A DNA stretch of 44,322 nucleotides, taken from the NCBI GenBank assembly GCA_003151425.1, contig PLXO01000052.1, positions 1 to 44,322 of the forward strand, given 5' to 3'. Below the pieces are notes generated by a model. That model ran no database searches. It saw only the letters and a program-made list of their open reading frames with translations, and was not told the origin of the DNA. This stretch comes from Acetobacteraceae bacterium. Its GTDB lineage: Bacteria > Pseudomonadota > Alphaproteobacteria > Acetobacterales > Acetobacteraceae. Position 1 is the stretch's first letter. Every line of letters begins with the position of its first letter. The translations under genes were made by a program, and so were the position numbers. Positions 23,798-33,008 of this stretch are shown here, in pieces.

Positions 23798-25219
23798 CTA
23801 ACGTGCAAGGTGCGTCGTCTTGAGGCGACGAGTGGGCGCGCCGGACTGAGTTAGCATGGAAAATGCTCGTGACAGTGCATCGACCTGATCGTCCTTGCGA
23901 CCGTCGGGAAAATCACCCAACTCGTCCAGAAACGCATGGTTCCATCTGCTCTGCACGATCGCAAAGCTTCGGGCTTCGACTTGCGACGCTACGGGCATCG
24001 CGCGCGTCATCTTGGAACCGGTCTCCCGCGACGATGTGACGTAATATCCGGCAAGAAGTCGAGAAAAATAAGCCACCTGAGCCTTCCCTGCTTGGCCGGG
24101 ATCTTCCGGCAAGCCGATCGAGACCGACCGACCATCCCGCTGGGCCGTCGAGACAACTGTCGCCGTGACTTCGTGCGGGCTGCCACGCAACCGAACAATG
24201 TCCAATACGACATAGCGGCCAGTATTGACGGCGAGGAGCTTCAACCCCACCGTCCAGTCCGGATCGGTGCCGCTGGTCGCCGCTGTGGACGCAAGGTCCC
24301 AAGCTCGGACAACGCGGCCGTTGCCAATTTCGGGCCCGTCGCTCAGGGTGTCGATGCGATCGCAGCGGAATAGACCACCTTCGATCGTCTCAGGGGACTG
24401 CTGATACATCGAGTACCAAACTCGTTCCCCGACCGACGCACGCTTGCCGAGCAAACCCGATACGTCCTCCCACTCCGGCCATATTGGAGCGCCGAGGCAA
24501 CGACCGACGGGATCGTCGCTCTCGGCGAACCCCGCCAACCTGAGGATGCGCCATTCGGCGCGGTCAAGTGCCTGGAGGCGCCCTCCAATATCGTCTTCGT
24601 GCCACCGGGTCATCACCAGCACAACGCGACCGCGTGGCTTGAGGCGAGTGAGCAGTTCCGATTGAAGCCAACTCCAGAGTTTTTCGCGAAGTCGCGCGTT
24701 GGTAACCTCGGCCTGTGATTTGATCGGATCGTCGATCAGGGCGAGATCGGCTCGTCGACCAGTAATCGGGCCGCGAACCCCACAGACAAAGTATTCGCCG
24801 CCGCTGGTTGTTCGCCAGTACCCTGCGGCACGGCTATCTTGCACCAACTCGTACCCCAGGCGCAGCCGACGGTCCGCAATCAGATTGCGGACTTGTCGGC
24901 CGAAGTGCTCGCCCAGGCTTGCCGTATGCGAGACACCGATGACCGAACTTCGCGGATGTTGGGTGAACCACCAAGCTGGGAACAGGATCGATGCATAGGT
25001 CGATTTTGCTGACCCCGGTGGCATCAGCACAATGAGCCGGGCGTTGGCGCCCGTGCTGATTTCCTGCAGCTCGCGAATGAGTGCATGGTGATGCGCCGCT
25101 GGTTCTTGATCTACTGGGCTGAGGGCGCACTTCGTCCATTCGGTCAGACTGTCGCGAATCAAGCCCCGCAATGGTGTCTCGCGTGCCACACCGAGAAGGT
25201 CGGGGGGCACACTCGACAT
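23798..25219 (-). CDS. Terminase large subunit
   Basis: About 473 residues from ATG 25219 (an in-frame TTG lies five codons earlier). The ATPase half has Walker A MPPGSAKST (about 66-74) and Walker B ADLALIDDP (about 157-165), followed by the TRWHEDD coupling segment (about 205). The RNase-H-like nuclease half has AWDLAS (about 305) and KDDQVDALSRAF (about 447-458), the usual Asp residues for metal. All key motor and nuclease residues appear present, so DNA packaging should work. No small-subunit gene lies between it and the end of the cluster. This is the first gene of the phage transcript. Confidence 0.93.
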   Translation of the reverse strand: MSSVPPDLLGVARETPLRGLIRDSLTEWTKCALSPVDQEPAAHHHALIRELQEISTGANARLIVLMPPGSAKSTYASILFPAWWFTQHPRSSVIGVSHTASLGEHFGRQVRNLIADRRLRLGYELVQDSRAAGYWRTTSGGEYFVCGVRGPITGRRADLALIDDPIKSQAEVTNARLREKLWSWLQSELLTRLKPRGRVVLVMTRWHEDDIGGRLQALDRAEWRILRLAGFAESDDPVGRCLGAPIWPEWEDVSGLLGKRASVGERVWYSMYQQSPETIEGGLFRCDRIDTLSDGPEIGNGRVVRAWDLASTAATSGTDPDWTVGLKLLAVNTGRYVVLDIVRLRGSPHEVTATVVSTAQRDGRSVSIGLPEDPGQAGKAQVAYFSRLLAGYYVTSSRETGSKMTRAMPVASQVEARSFAIVQSRWNHAFLDELGDFPDGRKDDQVDALSRAFSMLTQSGAPTRRLKTTHLAR

Positions 25220-25234
25220 TAGGAAAAGTTGCAA

Positions 25235-25999
25235 TTCCGCGAAAGACGCCGGTTGGCGAAGCTGAGGCCTGAAATGCCAGGCAGGCCTAACACCCTGAAA
25301 TAATGGAAAACCCGACTGAGAAGCAACCGCTGCGCCGCGTCTGCTTTCTCATCATGCCCATCTCTATACGCCGATCCGGGGTATCTGGGCAAGGCTTATT
25401 TTCTTATTTTTGCAGATTTTTCGTCTGAGCATGTAAGATGTCGCATATGGCGGTTGGATCGGATTCTGCGAAGGGGTTGAATTCGCAGTCCGAAACGCCG
25501 GTCTGGACCATGTGCAAGGCATAACCTTCCGCGCCACATTCGGAGGCCGATCCAAAGCGTCCTTTAGGACCCGGATCCGGATCCGGAGGTTTTTGGTGCG
25601 GTACGGGAGAAGGCAAGCGTTCCGGCAGGACAGTATCGTGGAGGGAATGGTCGAACCGAGTGACAAAGGAGGCAATATGAGGATGGAAAAGAAATTGACA
25701 GTCCGAGGGGGAGGGCCACGGCGCCATCAAGGATCAACGGCAGTCTTGTTACAATCGGGGGTCAATTGCAAACAGACACTGGCCACGCGGTATCGGCGGC
25801 CACGGTGGCTATGGCAATGCCTCCACGCCAGGTGGGCGCACGCGACACTCAGAGAGGCGATCACCCACTGCGCTCGCCGACCAAACTAGGAGTCTGGTCG
25901 CTGTGCTCGGCACATGCCGCGCGGGACAGGCTCGACGGACTGAGGGGAGGGAGCGGCGGAGTCGTCCCGAGCGAGGTCCGCCGAGATCCGGCTGTGGCC
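25235..25999. other. Gene-poor junction between phage cluster and grxD
   Basis: About 760 bases with no gene I can support. Open frames here are short with Pro/Arg-rich or mixed composition. The best signals are an AT-rich patch at 25390-25440, a BamHI-like double GGATCC block near 25577-25590, and AAAGGAGG seven bases before an ATG at 25677 on the plus strand, which opens about 70 codons (MRMEKKLTVRGGG). A minus-strand frame ending at 25404 (SECGAEGYALHMVQTG) is also protein-like. No small terminase, integrase, repressor, tRNA or att-like repeat was recognised. Confidence 0.5.
25363..25392 (-). promoter_or_regulatory. Candidate promoter before the terminase gene
   Basis: On the minus strand, TTGCCC (25392-25387) and TATAGA (25368-25363) are separated by 18 bases, a plausible sigma-70-like pair about 140 bases upstream of the terminase ATG. 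The surrounding 25390-25440 is AT-rich. It would drive the whole structural operon. Evidence is only the match and position. Confidence 0.3.
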
Positions 26000-26338
26000 C
26001 TACGCGGCTGCCTTGTGCGGGATGCCCTTGTCGGCGAGCAACGTCTCCAACTCGCCTGACTGAAACATCTCGGTGAGGATGTCGCAGCCACCGACGAAAT
26101 CACCGTTCACGTAGAGTTGTGGGATCGTCGGCCAGTTAGAGAAGTGCTTGATGCCCTCGCGCAGCTCCATATCCTCCAACACGTTAGCAGTTTGGAACGG
26201 CACGCCGAGGTGCGACAGTATCTGCACCACGCGCGCGGAAAAGCCGCACTGTGGGAACATTGCGGTTCCCTTCATATAGAGCATCACCGGATTTGCGGCG
26301 ATGTCGCCCTGGATGCGCTCGAAGGTGGGATTGCTCAT
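26000..26338 (-). CDS. grxD: Monothiol CGFS glutaredoxin
   Basis: A 112-residue cytoplasmic protein of the Grx4/GrxD type. The glutathione and cluster-binding site is FPQCGFSA with Cys31 as the single active thiol. [28 protein letters not shown] and [15 protein letters not shown] are the standard Grx4 blocks. CGFS glutaredoxins bind [2Fe-2S] clusters and hand them on, often in a complex with BolA proteins. It is the last gene of the purine-bolA-grxD run, about 120 bases after bolA, so the BolA partner is the neighbouring gene. Full-length for the family. Confidence 0.95.
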   Translation of the reverse strand: MSNPTFERIQGDIAANPVMLYMKGTAMFPQCGFSARVVQILSHLGVPFQTANVLEDMELREGIKHFSNWPTIPQLYVNGDFVGGCDILTEMFQSGELETLLADKGIPHKAAA

Positions 26339-26460
26339 AGCCGGCGGCTCCTAGCGGATGGGTGAGGTCGAGGATGTGGATATCGGGCCGCAGCCTCTCC
26401 TAGCGGAGGCCTTCGGCCCGACCCGTGGGCACGGCACGCCCCGGAGAGGGTGGAGGTCGT

Positions 26461-26694
26461 TCATTCCGGGGCAGAGGTTTGCAAAGCCAGCGCATGCAGT
26501 TCACCGCCCATGCGGCCGCGCAGCGCGGCGTAGACGATCTGGTGCTGCTTGACACGGGTGATGCCGCGGAACTGCTCGGACACCACGGTAGCGGCGTAGT
26601 GGTCGCCATCACCTGCCAAGTCCTCGACCGTGACGCGGGCGTCCGGCAACGCGGCCTTGATCAGCGCCTCGATCTCGTTCGCCGCCATCGCCAT
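26461..26694 (-). CDS. bolA: BolA family protein
   Basis: 77 residues from ATG 26694, 13 bases after the purL stop. Starts further upstream would sit inside purL. It has the BolA KH-like fold pattern: EIEALIKAALPDARVTVEDL, GDGDHYAATVVSEQFRG, ITRVKQHQIVYAALRGRMG and a C-terminal HALALQT. The conserved His in this last part and the loop near DGDHY are used for shared Fe-S cluster ligation with a CGFS glutaredoxin. The pairing with the glutaredoxin gene next door supports an Fe-S trafficking or iron-sensing role. Which BolA subgroup (BolA or IbaG type) is not settled. Confidence 0.88.
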   Translation of the reverse strand: MAMAANEIEALIKAALPDARVTVEDLAGDGDHYAATVVSEQFRGITRVKQHQIVYAALRGRMGGELHALALQTSAPE

Positions 26695-26707
26695 GGTTGG
26701 GGCCCCC

Positions 26708-28894
26708 TCAGCCCATCCAGGTCGGGAAGAATCGCGCATGCGCATCGCGCAACGCGACTATTGATATGGTTGCGCCATCCGGCAGTGTCAAACCCCGCCC
26801 GCCTGAGGTGCCGATGCGGACCGCCGGCACGCCGATCGCCTCGGCGGCGCGGATGACAATGCCGGCTTCCGGCACCGCAAGCACGTAGCGGCCCTGATCC
26901 TCGCCGAACCAGAAGGCGTGCCCCGGGATGTCACGCGGATGGGCAGACAGCCGCGCACCGGTATCACCGGCCATCGCCATCTCGGCCACCGCGACCAGCA
27001 GCCCACCGTCGGAGACATCGTGGCAAGCCCGAACCATGCCTTTGGTGATCTGGCCACGGACGAAATCGCCCGCCGCGCGCTCGGCCGCCAGATCGACCGG
27101 CGGGGGAGCGCCTTCCTCTCGGCCGGCGATCTCGCGCAACCACAGTGACTGGCCGAGCCAGCCCTTGGTCGCGCCGATCAGCACAATGTCGAGCCACGGG
27201 GGGAGTGCAATGCCGACGGCGGTGGCCGCGTCGTCCAGCACGCCCAGGCCGCCGATTGCAGGGGTGGGCAGGATCGCGCGGCCCTCTGTCTCATTGTAGA
27301 GCGACACGTTGCCCGACACGACCGGGAAATTCAGCGCCTCGCAGGCCGCTGCCATACCGCGGATCGCGGCGGCGAACTGACCCATGACCTCCGGCTTCTC
27401 CGGGTTGCCGAAATTCATGTTGTCGGTCAGCGCCAGCGGACGGGCCCCGACCGCGGTCAGGTTGCGCCAAGCCTCGGCCACCGCTTGGCGGCCGCCCTCC
27501 TCGGGGTCGGCGGCGCAGTAGCGGGGGGTGCAGTCGGTGGTTAGCGCCAGCGCCAACTTGTGGCCGTCGATCTTCACCACCGCTGCATCGGCGGTACCCG
27601 GGCGTTTGACGGTTTGGCCGCGCACGGTGGCGTCATACTGGTCCCAGACCCATGCGCGGGAGCACAAATCCGGGCAGGCGACCAGGCGCTCCAACGCCGC
27701 GCCGAGTCCCAGACGATCCTCGATCCGTGCCGCATTGAGAGGTTCTTGGTTCTTCGTCTCGGAGGTAGGGCGGTGATAGAGCGGGGCTTGGTCGCTGAGC
27801 GGGGCAAGAGGAATGTCGGCTTCGACCCGTCCCTCGTGGCGGACAACGATACGGCCGGTGTCGGTCAGGTGGCCGATAATGGCGAACTCGAGTTCCCATT
27901 TGCGGAAGATTGCCGCAGCGAGCTCCTGGCGATCGGTGCGCAGGATCATCAGCATGCGCTCCTGGCTTTCGGAGAGCATCATCTCGTAGGCGGTCATTGC
28001 GGTTTCGCGCTGCGGCACCTTGTCGAGGTCCAGCTCGATGCCGACGCCCCCCTTGGCGGCCATTTCGACGGACGAGCTGGTCAGGCCCGCGGCGCCCATA
28101 TCCTGGATCGCGACGATGGCGTCGGTCTCCATCAACTCCAGACAGGCCTCGATCAGCAGCTTTTCGGTGAACGGGTCGCCAACCTGCACGGTGGGGCGCT
28201 TCTCCTCGGAATCGGCGGCGAACTCGGCCGAGGCCATTGTCGCGCCATGAATCCCATCGCGGCCGGTCTTGGAGCCGACATACACGACCGGGTTGCCGAC
28301 GCCGGCGGCGGCGGAGAGGAAGATGCGGTCGACCGGGGCGATGCCGACGGTCATGGCGTTGACGAGCGGATTGCCATCATAGGCCGGGTGGAAATTGATC
28401 TCGCCGCCGACGGTCGGGACGCCGACGCAGTTGCCGTAGCCGGCAATGCCGCGCACGACCCCGTCCACCAGCCGCTTCGTCACCGGGTTGTCCGGGCGGC
28501 CGAAGCGCAGCGCGTTCAGGTTTGCTATCGGTCTGGCACCCATGGTGAACACATCACGCAGGATGCCACCCACCCCGGTCGCCGCGCCCTGGTACGGCTC
28601 GATGAAGCTCGGGTGGTTGTGCGACTCCATCTTGAAAACCGCGGCCAGGCCCTCGCCGATCTCCACCACACCGGCATTCTCGCCGGGGCCTTGCAACACC
28701 CAGGGTGCCTTGGTGGGCAACTGCCGCAGCCAGACACGGGAGGATTTGTAGGAGCAGTGCTCCGACCACATCACGCTGAACACCCCAAGCTCGGTCAGGC
28801 TGGGGGTGCGGCCCATGATCTGCAGGACGGTCGCGTATTCGTCGGCGGAGAGGCCGAACTCCCGCGCCAGCGCCTGGTTGACGTCGCGCTGCAT
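26708..28894 (-). CDS. purL: Phosphoribosylformylglycinamidine synthase subunit PurL
   Basis: About 728 residues, the small PurL type that works with PurS and PurQ. It uses ATP and PurQ-derived ammonia to convert FGAR to FGAM in de novo purine synthesis. Key blocks are [13 protein letters not shown] (about 43-55, ATP-site His), [19 protein letters not shown] (about 92-110), [16 protein letters not shown] (about 265-280) and the second half-repeat [19 protein letters not shown] and [17 protein letters not shown]. The ATG at 28894 shares its A with the purQ TGA; a GTG just before it (GTGA overlap) is an alternative. It looks intact. Confidence 0.96.
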   Translation of the reverse strand: MQRDVNQALAREFGLSADEYATVLQIMGRTPSLTELGVFSVMWSEHCSYKSSRVWLRQLPTKAPWVLQGPGENAGVVEIGEGLAAVFKMESHNHPSFIEPYQGAATGVGGILRDVFTMGARPIANLNALRFGRPDNPVTKRLVDGVVRGIAGYGNCVGVPTVGGEINFHPAYDGNPLVNAMTVGIAPVDRIFLSAAAGVGNPVVYVGSKTGRDGIHGATMASAEFAADSEEKRPTVQVGDPFTEKLLIEACLELMETDAIVAIQDMGAAGLTSSSVEMAAKGGVGIELDLDKVPQRETAMTAYEMMLSESQERMLMILRTDRQELAAAIFRKWELEFAIIGHLTDTGRIVVRHEGRVEADIPLAPLSDQAPLYHRPTSETKNQEPLNAARIEDRLGLGAALERLVACPDLCSRAWVWDQYDATVRGQTVKRPGTADAAVVKIDGHKLALALTTDCTPRYCAADPEEGGRQAVAEAWRNLTAVGARPLALTDNMNFGNPEKPEVMGQFAAAIRGMAAACEALNFPVVSGNVSLYNETEGRAILPTPAIGGLGVLDDAATAVGIALPPWLDIVLIGATKGWLGQSLWLREIAGREEGAPPPVDLAAERAAGDFVRGQITKGMVRACHDVSDGGLLVAVAEMAMAGDTGARLSAHPRDIPGHAFWFGEDQGRYVLAVPEAGIVIRAAEAIGVPAVRIGTSGGRGLTLPDGATISIVALRDAHARFFPTWMG

Positions 28895-29574
28895 CACGCG
28901 GCGAGGGCGTCGAACAGTGGCTTGCCATCGGTGCCCCCGGTCAACGGATCGACCAGGTTCTCCAGGTGCGGCATCAGGCCGAGCACGCGCAGGTCGGCGC
29001 TGTAGATGCCGGCGATGTTGCGTGCGCTGCCGTTCAGGGCGGCGCCCGCCGTGATCTCGCCCGCTGGTGTTGCGTAACGGAACGCCACCAGCCCGTCGGC
29101 CTCAAGCCGATCCAGAGTAGCGTCATCGGCGAAGTAGTTGCCCTCACCGTGCGCCAGCACCGCGCAAACGACCTGACCCCGCTGGTAGTGGTTGGCGAAG
29201 GCCGTGTCGCTGCGCTCGACCCGCAGATGGCAGTCCATCGCCAGGAACCGCAGTGACGCGTTTCGCAGCAGTGCGCCGGGCAGCAGGCCGGCTTCGACGA
29301 TGATCTGGAAGCCGTTGCAGGCGCCCAAAAGATAGCCTCCACGCGCCACGTGCCGGCGGACCGCGCCCATCACAGGCGACTGGGCTGCCATCGCCCCGCA
29401 GCGCAGGTAGTCGCCGTACGAGAACCCGCCCGGGATGACCACCAGATCGAGCCCGTCGAGGTCGGTCTCCGTGTGCCAAACCATGCGTGGCGCACGGCCC
29501 GACGAGCGTTCCAGCGCGATCGCCATATCGCGCTCGCGGTTGATGCCGGGGAAGACGATGATTCCGGCCTTCAT
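28894..29574 (-). CDS. purQ: Phosphoribosylformylglycinamidine synthase glutaminase PurQ
   Basis: 226 residues from ATG 29574, which overlaps the preceding stop as ATGA. It is a class I glutamine amidotransferase: [16 protein letters not shown] at the start, [16 protein letters not shown], the nucleophile Cys in LLGACNGFQ (about 84-92) and the His/Glu pair in GLMPHLEN near the end. Most homologues read MPHPE, so Leu replaces Pro here, but the catalytic His and Glu remain. It supplies ammonia to PurL in the three-part complex with PurS. Confidence 0.95.
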   Translation of the reverse strand: MKAGIIVFPGINRERDMAIALERSSGRAPRMVWHTETDLDGLDLVVIPGGFSYGDYLRCGAMAAQSPVMGAVRRHVARGGYLLGACNGFQIIVEAGLLPGALLRNASLRFLAMDCHLRVERSDTAFANHYQRGQVVCAVLAHGEGNYFADDATLDRLEADGLVAFRYATPAGEITAGAALNGSARNIAGIYSADLRVLGLMPHLENLVDPLTGGTDGKPLFDALAA

Positions 29575-29912
29575 GGCTTCTTCGCGGCTCCCGTCCCGCA
29601 AGGGAAGAAGCGAACGACGCTCTGGCCGATCGCCTCTGCGGCTGGGCCGTCCTCGTGCGTGTCGAGATAGGCAGTGACCACTTCGGCGAGGAGCTCGGCG
29701 TCCAGGTTGGCGGGCGGGCAGACCCCACTGGGCAGCTTTGGGGCGAATTGCAGGTCATAGATGCCGCTCACATAGCCCAGACATTGGGCATGTTTCGTTG
29801 TATCGGTGGCATGGCACAGGACCGCCAAGGCTTTTGCACTGAGCGGCGTCCAATCGGCGCGGGCCGGAGCGGCGGCAATCAGCAGCAGGGGAAGCAGCAG
29901 CAAGCTACGCAT
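29571..29912 (-). CDS. Small secreted Rap1a/Tai-like protein in the purine operon
   Basis: 113 residues with a clear signal peptide ([19 protein letters not shown], cleavage after ARA). The mature part (ADWTPLSAKALAVLCHATDT, HAQCLGYVSGIYDLQ, SGVCPPAN, FFPCGTG) has four Cys, enough for two disulfides, and the CxxxxxxxxxC..GYV.GI pattern seen in the Rap1a/Tai immunity-like family of small periplasmic proteins. Its ATG lies inside the last codons of purS (8-base overlap) and its TGA overlaps purQ. It is therefore co-translated with cytosolic purine enzymes although it should be exported. Function is unknown; the immunity label is a fold name, not a role. Confidence 0.75.
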   Translation of the reverse strand: MRSLLLLPLLLIAAAPARADWTPLSAKALAVLCHATDTTKHAQCLGYVSGIYDLQFAPKLPSGVCPPANLDAELLAEVVTAYLDTHEDGPAAEAIGQSVVRFFPCGTGAAKKP

Positions 29913-30147
29913 CGACTGATACCTGGAAACTTTCGATGACGGTGTTGGCCAGCAAGCGACGGGCCATCTCCTCGGCTTGGGTGCGGGCGCGGTCAGGATT
30001 GGTCTCAGCCAGTTCGAGCTCGAAGACCTTACCGGCGCGAACCTCGCCCACCCCGGCGAAACCAAGATTGCTGAGTGCATGGCCGATCGCCCTGCCCTGC
30101 GGATCGAGCACGCCGCCCTTCAGCATGACCGTGACGGTGGCCTTCAC
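29905..30147 (-). CDS. purS: Phosphoribosylformylglycinamidine synthase subunit PurS
   Basis: 80 residues from GTG 30147, which overlaps the purC stop as GTGA. The sequence [20 protein letters not shown] (GTG read as Met), [20 protein letters not shown], then [20 protein letters not shown] and [11 protein letters not shown] is a textbook PurS. The small dimer links PurL to PurQ and is required where PurL is the short type. Intact, and in the usual C-S-Q-L order apart from the inserted small gene. Confidence 0.95.
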   Translation of the reverse strand: MKATVTVMLKGGVLDPQGRAIGHALSNLGFAGVGEVRAGKVFELELAETNPDRARTQAEEMARRLLANTVIESFQVSVDA

Positions 30148-30908
30148 TGCATCATCTCCGGCCCCTTCATGTCCCGCATACCAGCCTCGGGCAGGATGCC
30201 GAGGCGTTTGGCGACTTCCTGATAGGCTTCCTCGACCTTGCCGAGATCGCGCCGAAAGCGGTCCTTGTCCATTTTCTCGTTGGTCTTCGTGTCCCACAAA
30301 CGACAGTTGTCCGGGCTGATCTCGTCGGCCAGCACGATGCGCATCTCCTCGTTCTCCCACAATCGGCCGAACTCCAGTTTGAAGTCCACCAGGGTGATGC
30401 CGACGCCGAGGAACAGGCCGGTGAGGAAATCGTTGATGCGCAAGGTCAGGGCGACAATGTCGTCCAGGTCCTGGGTGTTGGCCCAGCCGAAGCACGTGAT
30501 GTGCTCCTCCGACACGATCGGGTCCTGCAGTGCGTCGTTCTTGTAATAGTACTCGATGATCGAGCGCGGCAGCCGCGTGCCTTCCGGGATGCCCAAGCGC
30601 TGCGACAGGCTGCCGGCGGCGACGTTGCGGACCACCACCTCGAGCGGGATGATCTCAACCTCGCGGATGAGCTGCTCCCGCATGTTGAGCCGGCGTACGA
30701 AATGCGTCGGCACGCCGATCTCGGCGAGCCGCAGCATCAGGTACTCGCTGATCCGGTTGTTCAGCACGCCCTTCCCGGTAATCACGCCCTTCTTCTGGGC
30801 GTTGAACGCAGTGGCGTCATCCTTGAAATACTGCACGAGCGTGCCCGGTTCCGGACCCTCGAACAGGATCTTGGCCTTGCCCTCGTAGAGCTGGCGGCGG
30901 CGTGCCAT
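30144..30908 (-). CDS. purC: SAICAR synthase PurC
   Basis: 254 residues from ATG 30908, with AAGGA seven bases upstream. Longer reading frames upstream lack this. It joins aspartate to CAIR with ATP to give SAICAR. Marker blocks are [57 protein letters not shown] and [10 protein letters not shown]. Length is right for the bacterial enzyme. It is the first gene of the purine run. The roughly 100 bases before it probably hold the promoter, and I see no riboswitch-like structure there. Confidence 0.96.
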   Translation of the reverse strand: MARRRQLYEGKAKILFEGPEPGTLVQYFKDDATAFNAQKKGVITGKGVLNNRISEYLMLRLAEIGVPTHFVRRLNMREQLIREVEIIPLEVVVRNVAAGSLSQRLGIPEGTRLPRSIIEYYYKNDALQDPIVSEEHITCFGWANTQDLDDIVALTLRINDFLTGLFLGVGITLVDFKLEFGRLWENEEMRIVLADEISPDNCRLWDTKTNEKMDKDRFRRDLGKVEEAYQEVAKRLGILPEAGMRDMKGPEMMQ

Positions 30909-31010
30909 CAAACCATCCTTATTTCTGCCCCGACCGGGCGCCCCACCGCATATAGCAGTCACCCCCGGCCGGCGCGAGGCCATCGCCGCGCGGCTCAGCC
31001 CCATGAAGGC

Positions 31011-31937
31011 TCAGCCCCTGGGCAGGCCTGCCAGGCGTCGCAGCCCGGCCAACTGCTGGCTCAGGTAGCTACCGGTCGCCATTGCCTCCCCGGCGCCGGC
31101 ATCGCCGGTAGGAGCGTATTCATCGCTGAAGTCGGCGGTGCCGAACAGCATATCCCACCAGGGCAATACCGCACCGTAATTGCAGCTTCGCCGCCCGGCT
31201 GAACGGATCGCATGATGCAGGCGATGGAAGCGCGGTGAGACCACCAGCCGATTTCCCAGCCAGCCGAAGCTCAGCGGGACATTGGCATGAGACAGACTCT
31301 CGACGAAGCGCAGTACCAGCACCAGGAGCGGAAACTGCATGGGCGGGATGCCGATCAGCAGGCCGATCGCCATGAACCAGACGAAGGCGATCAGATCGTC
31401 CAGGATGTGGTTCCGATCGTCCGACCAGAAGGTCATCTGTCGCTGCGCGTGGTGCAGCGAGTGCAGCGCGTACCACCAACGGACCATGTGCGACAGCCTA
31501 TGCCGCCAGTAGTCGGCGCAATCCAGGATCACGGCATACAGGAAGAATGTCAGGACCTGGCGTCCGAGCAGGAACGGGAACACGCCCTCGAGCGTCGGTG
31601 GCACCCAACCCCGATCCGTCATCCAGCCGTTCAGCGCCACCTGCGCCTGATAGAAGGCGACAAAGGTCACCAGCGGCAGCACGCCGACGCGGGAGATGAT
31701 CGTGTACAGCACGTCCACGCCAACCGCGCGCCGGTTCGGCCACTGCTCCAACGGGCGCCATCGCTCCAATGGCAGGCAGACGGCATAGGTCACCGCCACC
31801 TGCACCGCGCCGTACACCGCGAAGAGCGCCCACCCATAGGACAGGTCTTCCCACCGCATCCAGCCGAGCTGGTAAAGCAGCGGGATCAGCAGATGCTGCT
31901 CGATCCAGCCGGCGGTCAGATCGAACGGATCAGGCAT
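31011..31937 (-). CDS. Sterol desaturase/fatty acid hydroxylase family membrane protein
   Basis: A 308-residue integral membrane di-iron enzyme. Histidine clusters are HRLSH (about 148-152), HSLHHAQ (about 162-168) and HRLHH (about 246-250), the HX3H/HXXHH set of this superfamily. Hydrophobic stretches around residues 35-55, 75-95, 120-145 and 195-215 should span the membrane. Family members hydroxylate or desaturate sterols, carotenoids, fatty acids or alkylglycerols. The substrate here cannot be told. The purC gene starts about 100 bases downstream, and the beta-propeller gene ends 95 bases upstream on the same strand. Confidence 0.85.
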   Translation of the reverse strand: MPDPFDLTAGWIEQHLLIPLLYQLGWMRWEDLSYGWALFAVYGAVQVAVTYAVCLPLERWRPLEQWPNRRAVGVDVLYTIISRVGVLPLVTFVAFYQAQVALNGWMTDRGWVPPTLEGVFPFLLGRQVLTFFLYAVILDCADYWRHRLSHMVRWWYALHSLHHAQRQMTFWSDDRNHILDDLIAFVWFMAIGLLIGIPPMQFPLLVLVLRFVESLSHANVPLSFGWLGNRLVVSPRFHRLHHAIRSAGRRSCNYGAVLPWWDMLFGTADFSDEYAPTGDAGAGEAMATGSYLSQQLAGLRRLAGLPRG

Positions 31938-32032
31938 CGGCGCAGACTCCGGCGGGGCCGCCGAGGCGCGGCATTACCGCCTCATCTGGTGTGTGCGTCA
32001 CGCATCGCAAGCACTTGAGATACCGCGCTCTA

Positions 32033-32977
32033 TCAGGGGGCTGTGGCGTTAAGTAAGATTCCATGCGGCTGTCGGCCGACCTCCACTGTGCGCAACTCCC
32101 CGGTGGTCGGGTTCAGCACCGCGATCTTTTCGGCGAAGCGGCAGGTGATCCAGATCGTCCCGTCGGGGGCGAAGGCCAGGTCGTCGGGGCCGCCCGGCAC
32201 ATGGTAGGTCCGCAACGTCGCCAGCGAGGCGGCATCGAGCACCGTGATGGTTCCGCCGGAGCGGTTGTTGACATAGACCTGCTTGCCATCGGGTGAGCCG
32301 AACAACTGGTGCGCCCCGTTGCCAGTGCGGATGTGGCTGATCACCTTGCCGTCGGCCGGATCGACCTCGGCGACATAATCGGCGCCCATGTCGGCCACCA
32401 GGACATGGCCGCGATTCCACAACACCCCGGCCGGTGTGCTCCCCACCGGGACATCCCAGATGACCGCGAGCTGGGTCAGGTCGATCTTCGCTAGCCGGTT
32501 CGATCCCTGCAGCGAGACATAGACCACGCTTGAATCCGGAGAGAAAGCGAGGTGGCTCGGCATTGACGCGATGGGGAAGCGCTTGGTCAGTTTCATGGTC
32601 ACCGCGTCGTAGACATCGACCTGGTCACGGGCGAGGCCATTCACCACCAGCCATTTCCCGTTCGGGCTGAACCCGAGCTGATACGGGTCGGCGATCGCCA
32701 GACGTTGCTTGACCTCGCCGGTGGTAGGGTTGAGGAAAAACACCTCGTTGCCGACGGTATCCCCCACCAGCAGATATTTGCCGTCCGGACTGAGGACCAA
32801 ATGGTGTGGTTCGCGCAGCATCGGGACGCGGCGCAACTCTACCAGCTTCGTCATGTCGATCAGGCTGACCGAAGCGCTGCGCGAATTGACGACGAAGGCG
32901 AGGCCGGTGGCGTTGGCTGGGGGGGCGACCAATGCTGCCAGAAGGCATAGCAGCGGCAGGCGGGCGGCGAGGCGCAT
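32033..32977 (-). CDS. Secreted YVTN-type beta-propeller protein
   Basis: 314 residues from ATG 32977 (a TTG two codons earlier is less likely). A signal peptide (MRLAARLPLLCLLAALVA, cleavage after ANA near residue 24) sends it to the periplasm. The rest is six or seven 40-odd-residue blades with YVTN-type cores (HLVLSPDGKYLLVGDTVGN, PYQLGFSPNGKWLVVNG, SHLAFSPDSSVVYVSLQGS, QVYVNNRSGGTITVLDAAS). Such propellers act as binding or surface proteins, or as partners of redox enzymes. No heme or catalytic motif is seen. It begins 31 bases after the O-antigen ligase-like gene, so the two are likely co-transcribed. Confidence 0.82.
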   Translation of the reverse strand: MRLAARLPLLCLLAALVAPPANATGLAFVVNSRSASVSLIDMTKLVELRRVPMLREPHHLVLSPDGKYLLVGDTVGNEVFFLNPTTGEVKQRLAIADPYQLGFSPNGKWLVVNGLARDQVDVYDAVTMKLTKRFPIASMPSHLAFSPDSSVVYVSLQGSNRLAKIDLTQLAVIWDVPVGSTPAGVLWNRGHVLVADMGADYVAEVDPADGKVISHIRTGNGAHQLFGSPDGKQVYVNNRSGGTITVLDAASLATLRTYHVPGGPDDLAFAPDGTIWITCRFAEKIAVLNPTTGELRTVEVGRQPHGILLNATAP

Positions 32978-33008
32978 TGGCAAGGACCTTGGGGGTGGTA
33001 AAGGCTGC

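Noticed and set aside
1..25219. R-type pyocin-like (headless) particle
   Set aside because: Terminase, portal, scaffold-like and major capsid genes are present and look intact, so a DNA-filled head is expected.
25577..25590. Double GGATCC block considered as an attachment site core
   Set aside because: Too short, and no matching copy was noticed within the window; the left end of the element is not in view.
27560..29005. Long plus-strand open frame opposite purL
   Set aside because: Antisense shadow of purL. No start signal and no recognisable protein features.
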